Assembly (NCBI GenBank): GCA_026770585.1
Contig: MU646521.1
Coordinates: 220,426 to 237,669, forward strand
Length of the DNA: 17,244 nt
DNA from: Baffinella frigidus
Taxonomy: Eukaryota > Cryptophyceae > Cryptomonadales > Baffinellaceae
Direction of reading: 5' to 3'
Shown: positions 15,001-17,244 of the stretch, in pieces
Position numbering within the stretch: position 1 is the stretch's first letter
Layout of the letters: each line of letters begins with the position of its first letter
Made by a program: the position numbers and the translations under genes
Notes under the pieces: generated by a model
What the model saw: only the letters and a program-made list of their open reading frames with translations
Database searches by the model: none
What the model was told of the DNA's origin: nothing

Positions 15001-17020
15001 TGAACCCTGAACCCTAAACCCTAAACCCCATCCCATAAACCCCACACCCCACACCCCACACCCCACACCCCACACCCTAAACCCTAAACCCTAAACCCTA
15101 AACCTCACACTCCAAACCCCTAAACCTGAAACCCCAACCAGGCGTTCCAGAACCCTAAACCCTAAATCCCAGCCCCCAACCCCCAACCCCAAGCCCCCAA
15201 ACCCGAAACAGGCCTTCCTCAACAACACCCCAACCATCGACTATGCTTAAGTTGACATGCCGGGTGTGTGGTACCAACCCGTCAACTTCAGGGCGGAAAA
15301 GAGCCCGGCCAGCCAAAGTGGTGAGCCCAAATATTTCTCTGCAGTCCTTTCTACGGAAGGGCGTGTCGTTGGCATATGTTGGGAGAAATTAAAACCTAAA
15401 GGACCTAAAGGATGGACAGAGACTGCGCTAGCAATCCTGACCCCCGTGGCTCGAGCAGGCGTTTCTGAACAATACGCCGATCGTGGCGCTGTTCGCACCC
15501 ATCGTTCGAGACTGGGCGCGCAACCGCGGGTAATCCACTGTTACTTCTGAAGTTAACAGAGGTTCCACTTTTGCTTTGAGACGTTCCACTCTCGACTTTT
15601 GTCTCGGTGGGCCGCGCTCTTCCACACCCACCCACCCTAAGGTGCGGCGGACGTCTCTGTGGCACAGCACTTTCACTGCCAGCCAGGATGTTTTGCCTTA
15701 AGTCAACGAAGCTGATCCTCGGCAGTAAGTTGCCATTTCGTTTAGATGGACCTGGTCTGGGACCAGGCATTTGACTTAAGGCGCTGTATTTCAGGGGGAG
15801 TTGACTTAGTCGAAAGGTTCTGGTTCAGAGTGCACATTACTATTAGGAAGCTCCTCGTACTAATTAGATCGCTATTAGGACGCGTCTTGCGCTCGTCGCA
15901 CCCATCGTGCGAGACTTGGCGCGCAATCGCGGGTAACCACATTACTATTACACTGCCAGGCCGTTTTTTTTGTTTAAGTCAATTCTCCTGCGAATGTGTA
16001 GTAAAGAAGTACACATTACGTGTACCTCGTTTCTAAAGTTGACAGATTTGTGGGTGAATTGACGTTTACAAAATCTCCGCCCTGGCAGTGTATCAGGAAG
16101 CTCCTCGTACTAATTAGATTGCTATTAGGAGACTGGGCGCGCAATCGCGGGTAACCACACACCCCAACCCACACCTCCGAATCCTGCCACACAGCTACGA
16201 AGGGATTTTCTGGCCGATTCTGAGCGAGAATCGGTGAGGATGTCCGTAGGAATCACCCTATGTCCCTACGGATGGCCTACCGTAGGGTCCTGTGGGTTAT
16301 CTACGTATTGGTTGCTCACGAAACCCCTTTGTCCGCTGTGTGGCTACATTAATATGTGGACGCGTCTCGTACCAACTACAAGTGTTTTGGACGCGCCGCG
16401 TACTGACAATATCACTAATCGGACGCGTCTCATACTAACTACAACACTTTTTGGACGCGCCTCGTACCATTTACACGAGTTTTTGGACGCGCCTCGTACT
16501 AACTACAAAACTTTTTGGACGCGCCTCGTACTATTTGCATGAGTTTTTGGACGTGCCTCGTACTGACTACAACACTTTTTGGACGCGCCAGGTTTGCGCC
16601 ATCGATCTTCCTGATCCCGCTAAGCTTCTCAACGATTCTAGGCGGGATATGATGTTTGACTTTTAGCGAATTACATTACCAATTCCGTGATTTATCTCCA
16701 AAAGTGGCCGATTCGTGATACACGTAATAGAAAGCCTCTGTTTCGCCAGCTACACCCCAGGCTCTTTCCACGCAAGGTCCTTCGGGGGGTATTTCGTGGC
16801 TGGCATTTGAGCTATTTTCATTGTTTCATAGGAGAAATCATAGAAAACATTACTATGGCATAGGTAATTTTACTTATGAATCCTAATTAAATCAATTAAG
16901 CCCCTCAACAATCCTGGTTGGTTCGTGGCAGGTTCGCGCCTTCGATTTTCTTGATCCCGCTGAGCTTCTCGACAATTCTAGGCGGGACCCTCACGACGAT
17001 CGGCACCTCGACCAACCTCA
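9000..17020 (+). CDS. SLC13/DASS-type anion transporter (SAC1-like), overall gene span, 3' end outside window
   Basis: Exons in order are 9000-9092, 10727-10801, 11357-11419, 12705-about 12755 or 12772, 14572-14631, 15459-15529 and 16932-17020. Joined in frame they give the N-terminal half of an ion-transporter-superfamily permease: a first membrane helix, the LGIISTKQ loop, [54 protein letters not shown] and [19 protein letters not shown]. The NNTP and GGT..IGTSTN motifs are those that bind Na+ and anion in SLC13/DASS proteins; algal SAC1-like members carry or sense sulfate. Substrate is not shown by the sequence. Phases agree for exons 1-2-3-4a and 4b-5-6; the 4a-to-4b join is unresolved. 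TrkA-C domains and the second half would lie beyond 17244. Confidence 0.75.
9342..9497. mobile_element. Family C sequences, fused arms
   Basis: Contains GTGAGGCAGAGCTAG, GTTGACAGACTATTC, a 23-bp palindrome at 9451-9473 (GGGCTCACCAA then its complement) and GACTGAGACAGAGCTAG. Confidence 0.55.
9518..9656. repeat. imperfect inverted-repeat element
   Basis: CTGGTATTTCC at the left pairs loosely with GGAGAGATACCAG at the right; inside, ATTTGTAC (from 9547) pairs with GTACAAAT (9604-9611) and GTACGGGCC pairs with GGCCCGTAC. Confidence 0.5.
9690..9975. mobile_element. Family C sequences, second cluster
   Basis: Palindrome at 9712-9734, the hairpin pair AAAGTTGACGG / GTCAACTTGAG, then GAGTGAGGCAGAGCTAG and a further GTTGACAGACTATTCTC copy. 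Two or more copies appear interleaved. Confidence 0.55.
10103..10397 (+). repeat. 26-bp minisatellite, interrupted by an exon 2 shard
   Basis: Units of the form TACCCCCTAAACCCTGAGGC plus AATTAA recur about eight times with drift. The unit contains a telomere-like CCCTAAACCC. An exon 2 fragment at 10254-10316 lies in the middle of the array. Confidence 0.8.
10254..10316 (+). pseudogene. transporter exon 2 shard, 5' part
   Basis: After an acceptor (AAATGGCAG) it reads [20 protein letters not shown], the first two thirds of exon 2, then merges at ATTATTA into the 26-bp minisatellite. Substitutions relative to exon 2 include V/I, F/V, M/V and E/G. No donor remains. Confidence 0.75.
10622..10705 (+). 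repeat. Family H copy H8
   Basis: Nearly identical to H9 (15333-15411) in the opposite orientation. Both lie shortly upstream of an intact transporter exon. Confidence 0.78.
10727..10801 (+). CDS. transporter exon 2
   Basis: Twenty-five codons read [20 protein letters not shown] then ISTKQ, between acceptor TTTCGGCAG and donor GTTACC. Phase 0 on both sides. It matches the second segment of SAC1-like SLC13 proteins, where a hydrophobic helix is followed by a G(I/V)(I/L)(S/T)..(Q/E)AL loop; exon 3 supplies the AL. Confidence 0.8.
10802..11356 (+). repeat. transporter intron 2: telomere-like repeats from splice site to splice site
   Basis: It begins GTTACCCTAAACCCG and ends CCCTCAACCAG, the same ending as TPR intron 1. 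Inside are nine CCCGAAA units (10808-10870), then CCCTAAA, CCCTCAA, CCCCAAA and other variants, with one exon 2 shard at 10922-10958 the only other content. Confidence 0.85.
10922..10958 (+). pseudogene. transporter exon 2 shard, 3' part
   Basis: CCTGGTGTG-AAC-TCGGGAATATTTCGACCAAGCAG followed by GTTGCG copies the last third of exon 2 and its donor, with two single-base deletions that break the frame. Confidence 0.75.
11357..11419 (+). CDS. transporter exon 3
   Basis: Twenty-one codons in phase 0 read [14 protein letters not shown] then VLFVVVQ, between AACCAG and GTCAGA. The A-L-x-G-F-S-N-x-G motif and following helix are a signature of SAC1-like SLC13 transporters. Confidence 0.85.
11455..11612 (+). 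repeat. 32-bp minisatellite, first block
   Basis: About four and a half units of the form GGACGCGCCTCGTACTAACT plus ACAACACTNNTT. The last unit passes directly into an exon 3 shard. Confidence 0.85.
11614..11652 (+). pseudogene. transporter exon 3 shard, 3' part
   Basis: [13 protein letters not shown] followed by donor GTCAGG; three synonymous changes and one L-to-Q change relative to exon 3. The 5' half is absent. Confidence 0.78.
11675..11752. mobile_element. Family C partial copy
   Basis: GCTTTTTCGCTCCAAAGTTG through GTCAACTTGAGAATAGTC, bounded by exon 3 shards. Confidence 0.55.
11762..11797 (+). pseudogene. transporter exon 3 shard, second 3' copy
   Basis: [12 protein letters not shown] with donor GTTGGA, one codon shorter than exon 3. 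The intron sequence that follows (CCATACCCTAAACCGCGGTT) also copies the start of intron 3 downstream of exon 3, so exon tail and intron head were duplicated together. Confidence 0.75.
11829..11920 (+). repeat. 32-bp minisatellite, second block, cut by MITE L
   Basis: Same order of unit variants as 11455-11543, showing that the block was copied as a whole. Confidence 0.85.
11921..12046. mobile_element. Hairpin element L
   Basis: A 126-bp element with termini CCACGCCAGGATGATCGA and TCGATCAATCTGGCGTGG (16 of 18 paired), flanked by TA (11919-11920, 12047-12048). The left flank 11898-11920 is essentially identical to 11521-11543, which continues into GCTA with no element. That is its empty site. 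Confidence 0.88.
12178..12216 (+). pseudogene. transporter exon 3 shard, third 3' copy
   Basis: [13 protein letters not shown] with donor GTCAGA after CAA. It shares the L-to-Q change with the shard at 11614, so it was copied from that shard or its source. Confidence 0.75.
12217..12704 (+). repeat. degenerate telomere-like tract in transporter intron 3
   Basis: Worn heptamers (CCCTAAA, CCTTAAA, CCCCAAA, CCCTCAA) lead to the exon 4a acceptor, with an exon 4a shard at 12580. Confidence 0.7.
12580..12606 (+). pseudogene. transporter exon 4a shard, 5' part
   Basis: SVERSGLPE, with two synonymous changes relative to exon 4a and none altering the protein. The acceptor AG is mutated to AC (TTTCAC). 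It breaks off into telomere-like sequence. Confidence 0.75.
12705..12772 (+). CDS. transporter exon 4a, cut by element B3
   Basis: After CTTTTCAG the frame reads [17 protein letters not shown] then VSSPL before B3 begins at 12773. SxExSGLxExAARxIFG is a typical SLC13 (SAC1-like) segment between helices. A weak donor, GTCTCC, after IFG (at 12756) would end the exon in phase 0 at 12755 and allow joining to the [14 protein letters not shown] segment at 13867. Otherwise B3 has broken the exon. Confidence 0.65.
12773..12929. mobile_element. Family B element, copy B3, inside exon 4a
   Basis: 157 bp with the standard termini. It follows directly on exon sequence; the expected exon continuation is not found on its right side (family C remnant instead). 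Confidence 0.82.
13032..13207. repeat. Fragments of family B interior joined to exon 4a scraps
   Basis: CGCTGCCAGAGTT (exon 4a) passes into GATAAGACCTAGGACCCTA, then two copies of the B interior CCCGTAGGGACATA with TCCTACGGATAAGG, without B termini. A further exon 4a shard follows. Confidence 0.65.
13215..13271 (+). pseudogene. transporter exon 4a shard, middle and 3' part
   Basis: [19 protein letters not shown]. Relative to exon 4a there is an F-to-S change and one synonymous change up to SSP. No donor was recognised after it. Confidence 0.75.
13280..13424. mobile_element. Inverted-repeat element N
   Basis: Outer arms GCCAATGCCAGCG / CGCTGGCGTTAGC, and inner arms AGCCTACGG, CCCCCCCTCCTACGAC paired with GTCGTAGGAGGAGGGGGGG and CCGTAGGCT. 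Confidence 0.75.
13440..13598 (-). mobile_element. Element J, minus-strand copy
   Basis: Reverse complement of 15675-15832 over nearly its whole length, including CTGATCCTCGGCAGTAAGTT and the small palindrome CCTGCTCCCAGAGCAGG. Confidence 0.75.
13605..13670 (-). repeat. 32-bp minisatellite, inverted block
   Basis: About two units in reverse orientation (GACGCGCCTCATACTAACT on the minus strand). Confidence 0.75.
13685..13714 (+). pseudogene. transporter exon 4a shard before element P
   Basis: [10 protein letters not shown], with I-to-M and V-to-I changes and three synonymous changes, ending where element P begins. Confidence 0.6.
13715..13856. mobile_element. AT-rich inverted-repeat element P
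   Basis: Arms CGAGTATTCATAATGAATAC and its complement at 13837-13856, with inner arms GATTTTGGTGTATCTTAAG / CTCAAGATACACCAAAATC. Flanked by GATCTCATCCCGC and GATCTCCTCCCCGC, both exon 4a sequence. Confidence 0.8.
13867..13909 (+). CDS. transporter exon 4a 3' segment or shard
   Basis: After GGATGAG it reads [14 protein letters not shown] and meets GTCAGA at 13910. It joins in phase 0 to IFG of exon 4a and gives [12 protein letters not shown], which fits the order seen in other shards (IFGISS, IFGVSSP). It ends in phase 1 and does not join exon 4b in phase, so the route onward is unclear. Confidence 0.4.
14000..14066 (+). pseudogene. transporter exon 4b, first copy, cut by element Q
   Basis: After CTCCATCAG it reads [20 protein letters not shown]. 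This aligns with the later copy at 14572 but loses a donor where element Q follows. It could instead be the functional copy if an unseen donor is used. Confidence 0.55.
14067..14143. mobile_element. Inverted-repeat element Q
   Basis: GCTATCTTA...GGGTGG paired with CCACCTCTAAGATAGC; an internal TTTGCTATCTTAG repeats the tip. A related GCCTAAGATAGCGG pair lies at about 14465-14521. Confidence 0.7.
14193..14242 (+). pseudogene. transporter exon 4b shards (very short)
   Basis: CAG followed by GTCGTGTCCTTAGTCACGGG (exon 4b start) and then GATGATGTACCAGTCGTGTC, a further scrap with CAG and AGTCC-like sequence. A matching scrap follows element R at 14381-14417. Confidence 0.5.
14249..14372. mobile_element. 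AT-rich inverted-repeat element R
   Basis: Arms ACACTTGTAATTTATAAACT GGATTC (14251-14276) and 14345-14370 pair at 25 of 26 bases. It lies between imperfect ~29-bp direct repeats (14214-14242 and 14381-14409). Confidence 0.85.
14572..14631 (+). CDS. transporter exon 4b
   Basis: After TGGACCAG the frame reads [20 protein letters not shown], phase 0, leading directly to AFLNNTP of exon 5, as SLC13 proteins have (R-x-x-x-F-x-x-L-S-A-F-L-N-N-T-P). The only donor at this position is GCGAGA, which implies a GC-AG intron. The earlier copy at 14000 is the alternative. Confidence 0.55.
14632..15211 (+). repeat. telomere-like tract in the intron before exon 5
   Basis: CCCGAAA-rich block (about 14738-14800), then CCCTGAA, CCCTAAA and CCCCACA variants. 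Two exon 5 shards follow, the first at 15142-15153 (GCGTTCCAGAAC after CCAACCAG). Confidence 0.8.
15212..15238 (+). pseudogene. transporter exon 5 shard, 5' part
   Basis: After CCGAAACAG it reads AFLNNTP then diverges (TID). Six of the seven AFLNNTP codons differ from exon 5, each only at the third base and each synonymous. Confidence 0.8.
15246..15332. mobile_element. Family C partial copy
   Basis: AAGTTGACATGCCGGGTGTG through CCCGTCAACTT to AAGAGCCCGGCC...GTGGTGAGCCC, close to the copy in the TPR gene at 4855-4933. Confidence 0.6.
15333..15411 (-). repeat. Family H copy H9
   Basis: Inverted near-twin of H8, 48 bp upstream of exon 5. Confidence 0.78.
15459..15529 (+). CDS. transporter exon 5
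   Basis: After GCTCGAGCAG the frame reads [20 protein letters not shown] then RNR and two bases of Gly, with donor GTAATC. Its phase 2 is completed by the first base of exon 6. The NNTP motif is the first ion-binding signature of SLC13/DASS (usually SNTAT or NNTxx) and IVRDWAR is characteristic of the SAC1-like branch. Confidence 0.88.
15675..15832 (+). mobile_element. Element J, plus-strand copy
   Basis: 158 bp from CACTGCCAGCCAGG to CAGAGTG, with the palindrome CCTGGTCTGGGACCAGG inside. Ends are only weakly inverted. Confidence 0.7.
15889..15932 (+). pseudogene. transporter exon 5 shard, 3' part
   Basis: [15 protein letters not shown] with donor GTAACC. Relative to exon 5 there are three synonymous and two replacement changes (F to V, W to L). 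Its 5' side joins a 32-bp-type repeat unit (GCTATTAGGACGCG). Confidence 0.78.
15951..16090. mobile_element. Hairpin element K
   Basis: Termini CACTGCCAGG and CCTGGCAGTG, flanked by TA (15949-15950, 16091-16092). The uninterrupted sequence, CATTACTATTAGGAAGCTCC, is at 15835-15854 in the neighbouring duplicate, so the empty site is present. Confidence 0.85.
16131..16150 (+). pseudogene. transporter exon 5 shard, shortest 3' part
   Basis: DWARNRG with donor GTAACC. It is again fused to the GCTATTAGGA repeat end, only further into the exon than the shard at 15889. DW is intact here. Confidence 0.7.
16187..16343. mobile_element. Family B element, copy B4
   Basis: 157 bp, CCACACAGCTACGAAGGGAT to GTCCGCTGTGTGG. 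The interior is inverted relative to B1-B3. Confidence 0.82.
16357..16591 (+). repeat. 32-bp minisatellite, main block
   Basis: Just over seven units, six of them 32 bp exactly, with alternating variants (TAACTACAA and TATTTGCATGAG). The last partial unit, GGACGCGCCAG, provides the acceptor of the exon 6 shard. Confidence 0.92.
16592..16648 (+). pseudogene. transporter exon 6 shard, 5' part
   Basis: [19 protein letters not shown] then a stop (TGA, 16651-16653 region). Over the 18 full codons shared with exon 6 there are seven base differences and all are synonymous. The acceptor AG is the end of the 32-bp minisatellite. Confidence 0.85.
16655..16931. other. intron stretch before exon 6 with nothing recognised
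   Basis: AT-rich sequence. Weak inverted similarity between GCCAGCTAC (about 16747) and GTGGCTGGC (about 16796) was the only structure seen. Confidence 0.4.
16932..17020 (+). CDS. transporter exon 6
   Basis: After TTCGTGGCAG the frame completes Gly of exon 5 and reads [19 protein letters not shown] then [10 protein letters not shown], with a donor at GTATCC (17021). S-x-x-x-I-L-G-G-x-x-T-x-I-G-T-S-T-N is the conserved hairpin and ion-binding signature of SLC13 and related ion-transporter families. Phase 1 at its end; the next exon lies outside the window. Confidence 0.88.
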
Positions 17021-17244
17021 GTATCCTAATCCTAACCCCCGAAACCCTGGATCCTAAATTCGAAACCCGAAACCCGAAACCCGAGACCCGAAGTCCTGAA
17101 CGCACCTCGACAAACCTCGGTGCCTTGAACCCTGAACCCGATACCCGATACCTGGTACCCGAAACCCGACACCCGAAACCCGATAACCGAAACCCGAAAC
17201 CCGAAACCTGAAACCCGAAACCCGAAACCCGAAACCCGAAACCC
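17021..17244 (+). repeat. telomere-like CCCGAAA tract, running off the window
   Basis: It starts four bases after the exon 6 donor as CCTAATCCTAACCCCC and becomes CCCGAAA heptamers to the end, with a 30-bp echo of exon 6 at about 17103-17120 (CACCTCGACAAACCTC, copying the codons for TSTNL). Confidence 0.8.

Noticed and set aside
16234-16666. Overlapping frames with repeating FWTRLVLTT / [10 protein letters not shown] text
   Set aside because: Translation of the 32-bp minisatellite; 32 is not a multiple of three, so the peptide repeats only through frame cycling.

Overview
The window reads as nuclear DNA of a eukaryote, most likely a microalga with a secondary plastid. The reasons are short spliceosomal exons with GT-AG borders, no operon-like packing, long tracts of plant-type telomere heptamer (CCCTAAA and variants), very many hairpin-type DNA elements, and one reading frame (3480-3677) that begins with a signal peptide running into an SAFAP motif, the hallmark of plastid leaders in algae with red secondary plastids. 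The lineage itself cannot be fixed from the sequence. No rRNA, tRNA, CRISPR or prokaryotic gene was seen.

Layout. 1-2490: nested hairpin elements (family A, TA target duplication), a ~90-bp dispersed repeat (family H) and simple repeats, with no convincing gene except perhaps a gene tail at 1-63. 2470-3364, minus: the first exon of an ankyrin-repeat protein and a possible later exon. 3480-5342, plus, divergent from it across 115 bp: a possible plastid-type leader, then exons of a kinesin-light-chain-like TPR protein, with two introns made entirely of telomere-like heptamers, an element in the last TPR exon, and a possible continuation to 5342. 5343-8999: repeats again, including a three-level nest of elements and a tandem duplication of the region upstream of the next gene. 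9000-17244, plus: a gene for an SLC13/DASS-type (SAC1-like) anion transporter, spread over tiny exons, and running off the window.

The main result is the architecture of the transporter gene. Nearly every exon has truncated copies ('shards') in the introns beside it, always in gene order and always on the plus strand. Shards upstream of an intact exon keep its 5' end and acceptor; shards downstream keep its 3' end and donor. The TPR gene shows the same rule. This is what repeated local tandem duplication with one breakpoint inside an exon would give. Some shards differ from the intact exon only at synonymous sites (13 of 13 in two shards). Introns have also grown through telomere-like tracts, a 32-bp and a 26-bp minisatellite, and insertion of several hairpin families. 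For families A, L and K the empty target survives in a sister repeat copy inside the window, which shows a TA duplication directly. Whether the genes are expressed cannot be told from DNA alone; RNA reads would decide the exon choices.
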